NCBI RefSeq assembly: GCF_900108345.1
Contig: NZ_FNVV01000014.1
Coordinates: forward strand, 930,001 to 994,000
Direction of reading: 5' to 3'
DNA: 64,000 nt
Source of the DNA: Bacteroides ndongoniae
Lineage (GTDB): Bacteria; Bacteroidota; Bacteroidia; Bacteroidales; Bacteroidaceae
The position numbers and the translations under genes are program-made. Positions 55,719 to 63,760 of this stretch are shown piece by piece; the first letter of the stretch is position 1, and each line of letters opens with the position of its first letter. Under the pieces are notes generated by a model that did not search any database, was not told the origin of the DNA, and was given only the letters and a program-made list of their open reading frames with translations.

Positions 55719-57374
55719 TCAGGCAGCGATATTCTGAAGATAATCTCGATTATTTTGTTCCCAATAGCTTAAATGAGCGGTAATAAGGCCGTAAAGGTGT
55801 TTAATTGGCCAATTTATACCCTCTTTATTCATCTTGGTACACATCTTTTTTATATTGAAGGCGATGGCCAGGAAGGAAAAGTCCATAAGAACCTTGTCCT
55901 TCCCAAAATGACGGAAGCGCTTGTAGTTCATGTTGAATTTTATCTGTCCAAATACAGCTTCCGGCTCTATACACCTTTGCCCTCTGTATTTCAACCCTTC
56001 TTCGGAACAGAGAAGTTCCCGGGCTTTCTGTTTGTATATCCTGAGTCGGTGATTCAGTTCTATCGTCCTGTTTCCTTTAGCTTTAAAACACAGACATCTT
56101 AACGGACATCCTTCGCATCTGACAGCCCTATACCTGACATATTCGACTACATATCCGGATTCGGTTTTCGTATGCCTGGTACCTACCCTCTGCATCTTTT
56201 GCCCCATTGGACAGACGCAGTAATCCTGTTCTTCATTGTAGAAAAAGTTTTCGGCCTTAAAAGGATCCGGTTTAAATCTTGGCCGCTGCTCCATGTGGAA
56301 ATAATTGTATTTGACGTATGCTTCCATCCCGTTTTCCGACATAAAGTGGTAATTCTCTTCTGATCCGTAACCGGAATCAGCAACCACCGTATGAGCCAAC
56401 TGCCCGTATCTGTCGGCAAAGGACTTCAGAAAGGGAATCATCGTCAAGGTGTCAGTCGGATTCGGAAAAAGAGAATAATCGATAATGAATTGATTTTCCG
56501 TAGCAATCTGAAGATTATATCCGGGCTTTGTCTGACCGTTACGCATGGCATCCTCCTTCATTCTCATAAAGGTGGCTTCTTTGTCTGTCTTGGAATAAGA
56601 GTTACGATCCTGGAGATTGTCCAGATGGTTATTGTATTCCTGAAGCTTATCTCTATGTGCTTCCAGTTCTTTCAGCTGCTTGCGTTTCTTTTTCAGCGCA
56701 GATTTCTGCTCTTTCGTGGAAGGCTCTGCAGCCTGTTCAAGGACATTGCGTAATTCCCCAGCCATTTCTGTCAACATGGAAGGGGTAAACTCAATTCCAT
56801 CGTTGTTTTCCGAAGCTTTTTCCTGAGCGATGACGTCATCTATTTGGCTTAACAAAACACTGATTTTCTTCATCAGGCGTTCACGATTATGTTCAACAGT
56901 CTTCCGCCATACAAAAGTATATTTGTTGGCCTTGGACTCAATCTTTGTTCCGTCAATATATTCCACATTCAGACTGATGAAACCTTTGGATGAAAGCAGA
57001 AGTACGGTTTGGGTAAACACTTCGTTAATCTCCTTCTTCACCCGATTACGGAAACGGTTGATAGTAATAAAGTCCGGTTTCTCATAACCGGCTAACCAAA
57101 TGTAATGGATATCACGATGAAGAAGCCTTTCTATTTTCCGGCAGGAGTATATATTGTTCATATAGGCATACAAGATAACCTTTAGCATCATCTTGGGATG
57201 GTAAGGACTACGGCCGCATTCTTTATATAACTTCCTGAAACCTTCAAGATTCAGGCTTTCAACCAAAGCGTCAACCATGCGTACAGGATCGTTTTCGGCA
57301 ATATCTTCATCGATTCTTTGCGGAAAAAGTACCGTTTGGTTGGGAGTGTATGGACGAAAATGTATCTTTGTCAT
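55719..57374 (-). CDS. IS1182-family transposase
   Basis: 551 residues, full length for the group. The N-terminal DUF772-type domain (LKVILYAYMNNIYSCRKIERLL, about 45-70) is followed by a coiled segment and a DDE catalytic domain: VEYIDGTKIESKANKYTF holds the first Asp, VVADSGYGSEENY the second, and the Glu lies in the EAVFGQIKFNMNYKRF stretch near the C-terminus. A zinc-like Cys cluster (CEGCPLRCLC) is present at about 425-434. There is no frameshift, so no programmed slippage is needed. It has its own promoter. Confidence 0.93.
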   Translation of the reverse strand: MTKIHFRPYTPNQTVLFPQRIDEDIAENDPVRMVDALVESLNLEGFRKLYKECGRSPYHPKMMLKVILYAYMNNIYSCRKIERLLHRDIHYIWLAGYEKPDFITINRFRNRVKKEINEVFTQTVLLLSSKGFISLNVEYIDGTKIESKANKYTFVWRKTVEHNRERLMKKISVLLSQIDDVIAQEKASENNDGIEFTPSMLTEMAGELRNVLEQAAEPSTKEQKSALKKKRKQLKELEAHRDKLQEYNNHLDNLQDRNSYSKTDKEATFMRMKEDAMRNGQTKPGYNLQIATENQFIIDYSLFPNPTDTLTMIPFLKSFADRYGQLAHTVVADSGYGSEENYHFMSENGMEAYVKYNYFHMEQRPRFKPDPFKAENFFYNEEQDYCVCPMGQKMQRVGTRHTKTESGYVVEYVRYRAVRCEGCPLRCLCFKAKGNRTIELNHRLRIYKQKARELLCSEEGLKYRGQRCIEPEAVFGQIKFNMNYKRFRHFGKDKVLMDFSFLAIAFNIKKMCTKMNKEGINWPIKHLYGLITAHLSYWEQNNRDYLQNIAA

Positions 57375-57393
57375 ATGTATAGATCTTTATGCT

Positions 57394-57423
57394 TAAAGAT
57401 ACAAAATCTTTAGGTAATAACAA
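57394..57423 (-). promoter_or_regulatory. transposase promoter
   Basis: Minus strand: TTG (57423-57421), 19 nt, TATCTTTA (57401-57394), with the ATG 19 nt below. This gives the IS a host-type promoter. Confidence 0.6.
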
Positions 57424-57453
57424 AGCCCCAGCTTGTGAAAGTCGGGGCTTTGT
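57420..57453. terminator. hairpin upstream of the transposase gene
   Basis: ACAAAGCCCC (57420-57429) pairs with GGGGCTTTGT (57444-57453). It lies between the IS right end and the transposase promoter, where it could block read-in transcription from the host side, a known IS strategy. Confidence 0.6.
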
Positions 57454-57502
57454 GCTAAAAAAAAGAAGGTGTGCTTTTTGACACACCTTCTTCTGTTTTC
57501 TT

Positions 57503-57528
57503 GCATATTCCTTAGCTTGCGGATATGC
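57503..57528 (-). terminator. hairpin after the GH43 gene at 57546
   Basis: GCATAT (57503-57508) pairs with ATATGC (57523-57528), 18 nt below the GH43 stop on the minus strand. No T-run, so a weak terminator at best. Confidence 0.4.
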
Positions 57529-57545
57529 TTTGTTTATGATACACC

Positions 57546-59147
57546 TTATTGTATTCGGGTATAGTTAAAGAAATCCACGTCGACATAACCACCAAGTTGT
57601 TTCGTCGCATAGTTGAAGATACCGAACTTGGTACCCATGAAGAATCTGCGATAATCAAATATCATCTTGAAGTCCGTACCTATCTTCTTCCAGTTCTTAT
57701 TGTCAAGGCTGTAATAGAAAGCAGCGATGTCTTTGTGGACACGGAAGTCAGCATCGATACGCAGATAAATCTTATCCTGCTTCAACTCTACACGTTCTTT
57801 TTCTTCAGCATCTACTCCCAAGACAGCTTTATCAGAGTCGCGCAACTTCACTACGGCGGTAGACATGGTCAGATAACGCTTATTTCCTTCTGCAATAATG
57901 GACAGCAGACCGGAATCGCCATTAAAGGCCGAGAATCCGGAAATGTCGCCATCCTTCATGTGCGAAATGTCCAATGCAACAACTCCGCTACATTGCGGAC
58001 CTTCCATACGTTGTGTCAGCGTGTTGGGAGCTAGGAAGATGTTATCGACCACCCTTGACGTCTTCAAACGCAAGAATCCCGAGCGGTCTGTCAGCGACCA
58101 GGCTTCATTCACCGGATTGTGGTTCCATTGCCAATGAATGTCCAGCTTATCGGCATCGAACGAATCGCTTACCACCAACGGAATGGTAGGACAACCCTGT
58201 ACAGGCTTCTTCATCGTCAAAGGTACACGTCCGTTTTCATCGCCCAGCATCGGCCAACCGTCAATCCAACGGCAAGGCATCAGGGTAAGTACACGTCCTA
58301 CTCCGCCTCTGTCTTGGAAGATAACCCCGTACCAGTTACCCTTACTGTCGTCGACAATCGTTCCTTGGCCTACGTAGGGGAAGCCACCGAAATCGCTCTC
58401 CAGGATAACTTTCTTTTCATACGGTCCTGCAATGTTGTCGGCACGGTAGCATACCTGACGACGTTTCCCGCCCTGGGGCCAGGAAATCATCAGCAGATAG
58501 TACTTGCCATCATGCTTGATGAAACGGCTACCTTCGAGCAAACCGTTTTCGCTTGCATCGCGTTCGAACACCTTGATAGGCTTACTGCCAGGCATTACGT
58601 CTGACAAGTCGGGTTTCAACTCGCGCATCTCGCCTGTTCCGTAGAACACGTATACCTTGTCATCGTCATCGAAGAAGAGCGAAGCATCGTGAAAATGCGG
58701 TGTGCGCGCAGCCAGTGTCCAACCCTTTTTCGGATCGGTTGTTGTGTATACATACCCTCTGTAAGGCTGGTCGTTGGGCGAGAAATACAGATAGAACTTT
58801 CCCTTATGGTAACGGATAGAGGTTGCCCACTGTCCGCGTCCGTAAGCCGTACCTTCTTTCAGGTCGTAGCGCGGAGTGTCCGTCAGCTTGTCGAATACAT
58901 AACTGGCTATCTCCCAATTGACCAAATCCTTCGAGTGCATGACCGGCGCGCCGGGCATCAGGTGCATGGTTGTACTGACCAGATAGAAATCGTCACCTAC
59001 ACGGATTACATCCGGGTCGGGCACATCGGCCCACATCATGGGATTGACAAACTTCGTGGTGTCCGCAGGTGCTTGCAATGCCTGAAGCTGTGCTCCGTAA
59101 CTTCCAAGCGAAGACAGGAGCATTAATGAAACTATAATTTTCTTCAT
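57546..59147 (-). CDS. GH43 glycosidase with C-terminal beta-sandwich, exported
   Basis: 533 residues. A signal peptide (1-19, ending SYGA-Q) is followed by a GH43 propeller with DVPDPDVIRVGDDF (base Asp), HDASLFFDDDD (Asp) and NGLLEGSRFIKHDG (acid Glu). A concanavalin-like beta-sandwich covers about 335-533, as in bacterial beta-xylosidase/arabinofuranosidases. It probably removes xylose or arabinose from xylan or arabinoxylan oligosaccharides. It is downstream of another GH43 gene (114-bp gap) and is not next to SusCD genes. The IS element lies 54 bp past its stop. Confidence 0.87.
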   Translation of the reverse strand: MKKIIVSLMLLSSLGSYGAQLQALQAPADTTKFVNPMMWADVPDPDVIRVGDDFYLVSTTMHLMPGAPVMHSKDLVNWEIASYVFDKLTDTPRYDLKEGTAYGRGQWATSIRYHKGKFYLYFSPNDQPYRGYVYTTTDPKKGWTLAARTPHFHDASLFFDDDDKVYVFYGTGEMRELKPDLSDVMPGSKPIKVFERDASENGLLEGSRFIKHDGKYYLLMISWPQGGKRRQVCYRADNIAGPYEKKVILESDFGGFPYVGQGTIVDDSKGNWYGVIFQDRGGVGRVLTLMPCRWIDGWPMLGDENGRVPLTMKKPVQGCPTIPLVVSDSFDADKLDIHWQWNHNPVNEAWSLTDRSGFLRLKTSRVVDNIFLAPNTLTQRMEGPQCSGVVALDISHMKDGDISGFSAFNGDSGLLSIIAEGNKRYLTMSTAVVKLRDSDKAVLGVDAEEKERVELKQDKIYLRIDADFRVHKDIAAFYYSLDNKNWKKIGTDFKMIFDYRRFFMGTKFGIFNYATKQLGGYVDVDFFNYTRIQ

Positions 59148-59261
59148 CGTATATTGTTTTATTCGGGTTTCACAGTAGTTTAAATCAGGTTTATCCGTAC
59201 TAAGCTGTCGGTTTAATGCGACCGACTAAACCGACAGTTTGTTTTCAGGTACAGCAATTGC

Positions 59262-61010
59262 TTACGGACGAATATCATTGGTCAGTGTAGCATACAGTCC
59301 AATCAGGCTGCCGGTAAATCCGCCTGCTACATTTGTCGAAAGAATATCGCCCGAAACGGTTCCGCCCAGATTGGTGTATTCGCCACCTTCGACAGCATAG
59401 TTGAAACGATAATCGTTACCATCGGCCACTACCTGCAAGGAAACAGGAGCCTCCACGTCGATTTTCGTACTTGCTACAATCGTAGTCTGGCCTTTAGCTG
59501 TCTTTGCCAATACGAGCAGATAGTCCTTATCCTTCTTGGTCACACCAAATACATAGTTGAAACGTTCGTTCTGATAGCAAGTCAGTCCGGCCAGTTCGTT
59601 TTCGGCTTTAGGCTTGAACTTCAGTGTTGTTGAAGCCGAGAAGCTGCTGTGCTGCTGACGATAGAACAAGGTAGAAGTCGGTTTTACCTCTTTAATATTG
59701 GTTGCAAACGGAGTAATCTGCAGACCTCCTTTCTTGGCGATAGAAATGAACTTCTCACGAGGACCACGCAGACCTATCCAACGCAGGTCCAGACTGTCTG
59801 AAGCAAAACTGTCTTCGAACTTGAAGTTACCGTTCGGGAAGAAACCGTCTTTGCCAGCCTTATATTCAACACCTTTCGGCAGTTTCAGCTTGCACTCCAA
59901 AGGAATCAGACCATTCTCGAATACGGGGAAGTCGCCGCTCCAGTCTACAGGTAGGATGAATGTCTCACGACCAGCGTTCACCATGTCCTTTTCATTAGGA
60001 CGAATAGCCAGGAACACACCGTAATACTTTCCGTCCGGACCTTCTACCAAGTCGGCATGTCCAGCCCAGTCTACCTTGTTGGCACGATTCTGCGGGAAAT
60101 AACGTTGGGTCAGGATGGGATTGGAAGGAGCGGGCGTATAAGGACCTTTCGGGTCGTCTGCCACAAAAATCACTTCACTGTGCCAACCACCTGTACCGCC
60201 TTCGGCACACATCAGGTAGTAACGTCCGTCCTTTTTATAAATGTGCGGACCTTCAATCCAGATGGGTTTCTTCTTGATGTCTACACCACCATCGACAATG
60301 ATTTTATCCGTACCCGGAATCACACGGTCGTTCTCGACATCATAATCCCAAATCTTAATGACACGGTGTCCTTCGTATTGTTCTTTTCCTCTGTCCGGTG
60401 CATCATTGTGTACCAGGTAAGCCTTTCCATTATCATCAAAAAACAAGGAAGGGTCAATACCGCCGAACTGCAACTTGATAGGATCACTCCAGCCTTTCAT
60501 CGGGTCTTGTGTCTTCACAACCATGTTGCCAAAGCCACCCGAGAACTGAGTAGTAATCATGTAGAAAGTATCATTATTCTTATTATAAGATATAGCCGGA
60601 GCATATACTCCTGCACTGATGCCGCAGTCTTCCACCTTCAACTGAGACTCACGGTCGAGCACGTGGCCAATCTGCTTCCAGTTCACCAGGTCGGTCGAAT
60701 GGAAAATAGGCACACCCGGAAACATGGCAAAGGATGAATTGACCAGATAATAATCGCCTCCCTTGCGCGTAATGCTTGGGTCGGGATAGCATCCCTGCAA
60801 AATCGGATTATAGAATTCACCCGGCTGCAACGGATTTTCCTTATAGATTTTGTCATCGCCCTGATAGACGAAGTTGGTAAATACCGGCGCGTTTTTCGGC
60901 GCTTTCTCTTTGGCCTCAACCGAAACTCCCGAAGCCAAGAACAGGCAGGTAAGCACCGCCATGGTCTTCCGGTTGCACAACCATTCAAAATTAAATTTGG
61001 ATGTTTTCAT
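59262..61010 (-). CDS. GH43 beta-xylosidase/arabinofuranosidase-type enzyme, exported
   Basis: 582 residues from the ATG at 61008-61010, which places the signal peptide (through about 35, SVEA) right after the start; an upstream in-frame ATG at 61061 would overlap the -7 box. The GH43 domain has GCYPDPSITRKGGDY, GGIDPSLFFDDNG and IWIEGPHIYKKDG. A C-terminal beta-sandwich lies from about 380. It is the first gene of a leftward pair with the GH43 at 57546. The two differ in sequence, so they probably have complementary linkages. Confidence 0.87.
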   Translation of the reverse strand: MKTSKFNFEWLCNRKTMAVLTCLFLASGVSVEAKEKAPKNAPVFTNFVYQGDDKIYKENPLQPGEFYNPILQGCYPDPSITRKGGDYYLVNSSFAMFPGVPIFHSTDLVNWKQIGHVLDRESQLKVEDCGISAGVYAPAISYNKNNDTFYMITTQFSGGFGNMVVKTQDPMKGWSDPIKLQFGGIDPSLFFDDNGKAYLVHNDAPDRGKEQYEGHRVIKIWDYDVENDRVIPGTDKIIVDGGVDIKKKPIWIEGPHIYKKDGRYYLMCAEGGTGGWHSEVIFVADDPKGPYTPAPSNPILTQRYFPQNRANKVDWAGHADLVEGPDGKYYGVFLAIRPNEKDMVNAGRETFILPVDWSGDFPVFENGLIPLECKLKLPKGVEYKAGKDGFFPNGNFKFEDSFASDSLDLRWIGLRGPREKFISIAKKGGLQITPFATNIKEVKPTSTLFYRQQHSSFSASTTLKFKPKAENELAGLTCYQNERFNYVFGVTKKDKDYLLVLAKTAKGQTTIVASTKIDVEAPVSLQVVADGNDYRFNYAVEGGEYTNLGGTVSGDILSTNVAGGFTGSLIGLYATLTNDIRP

Positions 61011-61058
61011 GTGATTAAATTGATTAATGAATATATCGCTTTTCTTAAATTTCTCCTT

Positions 61059-61066
61059 CAAAGATA
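61059..61066 (-). promoter_or_regulatory. -7 box of the GH43 pair
   Basis: Minus-strand TATCTTTG, full match, 48 nt before the ATG at 61010. No TTG at the -33 spacing. Confidence 0.5.
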
Positions 61067-61202
61067 AACGTTCTGTTCTATACCGGCAGCATAATTTTGT
61101 TACAGAAACTTTCGTTTATATATCATCATTAAAAAAAGTTCCGGATGTAACACCAACGAAAGAAAATGTTACGTGAGTGTAAGTAATCAGGCAAAAAAAT
61201 AC

Positions 61203-61210
61203 CATCTTTG
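61203..61210 (+). promoter_or_regulatory. -7 box of the ECF sigma operon
   Basis: CATCTTTG (seven of eight to TAnnTTTG), 40 nt before the ATG at 61251. Confidence 0.4.
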
Positions 61211-61250
61211 ATGTCACGTTTGGCTTTTCTGTTCGTCTTACCAATGAAAA

Positions 61251-61772
61251 ATGGAACTAAAACAATTTAAAATAGCCGTACTTCCGCTTCGCAGCAAGTT
61301 GCTGAACTATGCCCGAAGACTGACCGATGACCCGGATGATGCCGAAGATGCCGTGCAGGAAACCATGCTCAGACTATGGAACCGCCGAACAGAACTGGAG
61401 CAATACCGCAGCATCGAAGCCTTCGCCATGACATTGGTTCACAACCTGTGCATGGACCTCTGGCGAACCCGGCGAAACGAATACGTTTCGCTGGACAATG
61501 TGTCCAACAGCACATCCGAAGCAACTCCGGAACAGCTACTGGAGATAAAAGACGAAATAAAGCTGATGCGTACCATCATACAATCGCTGCCACCCCTGCA
61601 ACGTACCATCATGCAGATGAAAGACATCGAAGAGTATGAAACTGACGAAATAGCAGAAATAACCGGATGCTCGGCCGAAGCCATACGGAGCAATCTGTCG
61701 AGAGCCCGCAAAAAAGTGAGAGATACATATCTGCAAACCATACAAGCAAGAAAAAGGAGAAACGAACAATGA
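61251..61772 (+). CDS. ECF-type sigma-70 family RNA polymerase sigma factor
   Basis: 173 residues with region 2 (about 15-80: ARRLTDDPDDAEDAVQETML) and region 4 (about 105-160: LPPLQRTIMQMKDIEEYETDEIAEITG, with the helix-turn-helix SAEAIRSNLSRARKKV). It directs RNA polymerase to a specific set of promoters. Its stop codon overlaps the ATG of the next gene (ATGA), a sign of translational coupling to a likely anti-sigma factor. Confidence 0.92.
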   Translation: MELKQFKIAVLPLRSKLLNYARRLTDDPDDAEDAVQETMLRLWNRRTELEQYRSIEAFAMTLVHNLCMDLWRTRRNEYVSLDNVSNSTSEATPEQLLEIKDEIKLMRTIIQSLPPLQRTIMQMKDIEEYETDEIAEITGCSAEAIRSNLSRARKKVRDTYLQTIQARKRRNEQ

Positions 61773-62212
61773 AAATTAACGAGTTACTAAACAAATACTT
61801 CGACGGCGAAACATCCTGCGAAGAAGAACGCGAGCTGCGACGCTTCTTTGCCGAGGAAGAAGTGCCGGAAGAACTGCAAGTCTACCGTCCCCTGTTCGCT
61901 TGTCTGGACCAGGAAGCACAAAAGTTCCGCCTTGAACAATCAGAGACAGAGAAGAAGAAGACCGCCCCCGTGCAATCTTATTCGCTCAAACGGCGTCGCT
62001 GGCTTTACTTCTTGGGTGGTGCCGCCGCCTCAATAGCCTTGTTCATAGGCAGCATGCAACTGTTTCCGGTGCCCAATGCTTCTGAAAACTACGTCATCAT
62101 CAACGGAAAGCGTTATACGGACGAAGCACTTATAAAGGAAAAAGCCATGGAAGCCTTGCAGAACGTACACTTCACCGACGAAGAAATCAATGATTTGTTG
62201 TTTCAATTCTAA
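61769..62212 (+). CDS. predicted anti-sigma factor, single-pass membrane protein
   Basis: 147 residues from the ATG at 61769, overlapping the sigma gene stop by 4 nt. An N-terminal zinc-free cytosolic domain (about 1-70, INELLNKYFDGETSCEEERELR) is followed by a membrane helix at about 77-95 (LYFLGGAAASIALFIGSMQLF) and a short periplasmic tail. Size, topology and overlap fit an anti-sigma factor that holds the sigma protein at the membrane. I see no named anti-sigma domain, so the call rests on context. Confidence 0.72.
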   Translation: MKINELLNKYFDGETSCEEERELRRFFAEEEVPEELQVYRPLFACLDQEAQKFRLEQSETEKKKTAPVQSYSLKRRRWLYFLGGAAASIALFIGSMQLFPVPNASENYVIINGKRYTDEALIKEKAMEALQNVHFTDEEINDLLFQF

Positions 62213-62224
62213 TCATACAAAGCC

Positions 62225-62683
62225 ATGAAACGATTACTATATAAATATGTATTGCTCCTGTCCCTCGGGTTATGCCTCTCATCCTACAGGCTACAGGCTC
62301 AGGAAGGACTTCAGATTTCGACCCTATTCGAAAAATACGGCGACCGACAGAACGTCACCATGGTCGAACTGAACGGCAAGATACTGAAGTCTTACAAAAT
62401 GTCCAAATACCGGAGTCTTGTCTTCAAAGACGTTACTCCCTATCTGGCAGAAATCCAGAAATGCCTGAAGCATGACAAGGAACAGCCCGGACAGGTCAAT
62501 AAGACCCAGGAAGTAATGGAAGACGGAATACTGCGCAGTGCCTACTACCAGCTGCATCCTTCGGACGGCAAACAACGGTACATCATCTTCAAACTGGGCA
62601 AGAAAACCACAGCCACCTTAGTCTACATCGAAGGTAGCCTCAACGAAGAAGAGCTGATGAATATGCTATATAAAGAACAATAA
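62225..62683 (+). CDS. exported hypothetical protein of the sigma operon (DUF6108-like)
   Basis: 152 residues with a signal peptide (through about 25, RLQA). The mature part is a small mixed alpha/beta domain: LFEKYGDRQNVTMVELNGK, SLVFKDVTPYLAE, then a beta-rich end (YIIFKLGKKTTATLVYIEG). It is probably a DUF6108 or DUF4252-like periplasmic protein of unknown function. It lies 12 nt after the anti-sigma gene and 23 nt before the outer-membrane protein gene. Confidence 0.7.
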   Translation: MKRLLYKYVLLLSLGLCLSSYRLQAQEGLQISTLFEKYGDRQNVTMVELNGKILKSYKMSKYRSLVFKDVTPYLAEIQKCLKHDKEQPGQVNKTQEVMEDGILRSAYYQLHPSDGKQRYIIFKLGKKTTATLVYIEGSLNEEELMNMLYKEQ

Positions 62684-62706
62684 AACCAAAAACATAAGAA
62701 AACAAT

Positions 62707-63612
62707 ATGAAGACAAAGAATGTAATTTTTGCCTGCCTGCTCTCCATGGCGGCAAGCTATGCCACAGCACAACAAACCGCCCCCTCACAGCGTGCCACCA
62801 TCACTACCGAGGGCGACTCCATCATCATCCGCAAAGGAAGCGGCAACATGCGTATCCGTGTATATGAAGAACAGCCCACCGACGGAGAATCAAAAGAAGT
62901 GGAAATATACGAAGGTGTCTATCTGGAACGTGTAGAATCGGACAAACGCACTTTCCTCGACGCCTTGCCCTTCATCCCCCAAAAGAAGAAAGACAATGCC
63001 TATAAACCGCATAATTCCGGTATCTTCATCGGATACAGCAGAATGAGCAACGACTTCCTCTCTTTTGACAACAGTGCAAAAGCCGACCTGAACCTGTCCC
63101 GTTCGTGGGAATTCGGATTTAATGTCATCTCCCTGTACCACAACTTCAAGAAGAATCCTCATTGGGGACTGAACTTTGGCGTCAATTGGGGCTACCGCTC
63201 ATTCAGTTTCGACGGCAACCGTGCCCTGCTCAAAGCCGACGGACAGAGCTATTTTGCTGAAGGCGACGAAGAAAACAGCTACAGCAGCAGCCGGCTCCGC
63301 CATTTCTTCTTCCGTATTCCTATCACATTGGAGTGGCAACAAAGGCTGGGAAGAAGCAACAAACTTTTCTTCAACATAGGTCCGGAGTTTGAAATCCGCC
63401 ACGGCGTAAAATCGTTCACCCACATCAACGGCGGAAAAAAGCAAAGAATGGGCAAAGACATGTATGTCAATCCTGTAGGTGTCAATCTGCTGGCACAAGC
63501 CGGATATGGCGACTTCGGTCTGTACTTGCGCTATTCTACTACCAGTCTGTTCCAAAAGGATAAAGGTCCCGAAATGTCTCCCTACTCCTTCGGTATTGCC
63601 TGGTACTGGTAA
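62707..63612 (+). CDS. outer-membrane beta-barrel protein of the sigma operon
   Basis: 301 residues. A signal peptide (through about 21, YATA) is followed by an N-terminal soluble part (about 25-90). A beta-barrel then follows with alternating aromatic strands (GLNFGVNWGYRSFSFDG, FFRIPITLEWQQRLG, GLYLRYSTTSLF) and a terminal Trp strand (SFGIAWYW). It may be a porin-like or OmpA-barrel protein and is the natural output or sensor of the sigma system. Ligand unknown. Confidence 0.8.
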   Translation: MKTKNVIFACLLSMAASYATAQQTAPSQRATITTEGDSIIIRKGSGNMRIRVYEEQPTDGESKEVEIYEGVYLERVESDKRTFLDALPFIPQKKKDNAYKPHNSGIFIGYSRMSNDFLSFDNSAKADLNLSRSWEFGFNVISLYHNFKKNPHWGLNFGVNWGYRSFSFDGNRALLKADGQSYFAEGDEENSYSSSRLRHFFFRIPITLEWQQRLGRSNKLFFNIGPEFEIRHGVKSFTHINGGKKQRMGKDMYVNPVGVNLLAQAGYGDFGLYLRYSTTSLFQKDKGPEMSPYSFGIAWYW

Positions 63613-63640
63613 AAACGAGTACACCCCATATCACACACAA

Positions 63641-63711
63641 CGGGCACGGAACCCGGAAAGACTGCATACATACTTTATTCGCATGCAACCTTTCCGGGAT
63701 TTCCGTGCCCG
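63641..63711. terminator. large hairpin between convergent genes
   Basis: CGGGCACGGAA at 63641 pairs with TTCCGTGCCCG ending at 63711. A second stem (CCGGAAAG/CTTTCCGG) and an inner TGCAT/ATGCA stem continue the fold. It is a 71-nt nearly continuous hairpin that can serve both strands. Confidence 0.75.
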
Positions 63712-63760
63712 AAGGAATGAAGATTATTTGCAAATGTAATGCTATTTATTTCCTGTCTCT

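Larger units (their letters stand above)
55650..57492 (-). mobile_element. IS1182-family insertion sequence
   Basis: About 1.84 kb with a single full-length transposase gene. The ends carry an inverted repeat: AAGAGGGTGTGTC at the left (55650-55662) and the reverse complement GACACACCTTCTT at the right (57480-57492), 12 of 13 matched. Each terminus also folds on itself (AAGAGGGTG with CACCCTCTT; AGAAGGTGTG with CACACCTTCT). I cannot define a target duplication with certainty. The element looks intact and possibly active. Confidence 0.82.

Noticed and set aside
57363..57370. TATCTTTG on the plus strand at the transposase start as an outward IS promoter
   Set aside because: It lies inside the coding start, has no -33 partner and points at the 3' ends of opposite-strand genes.
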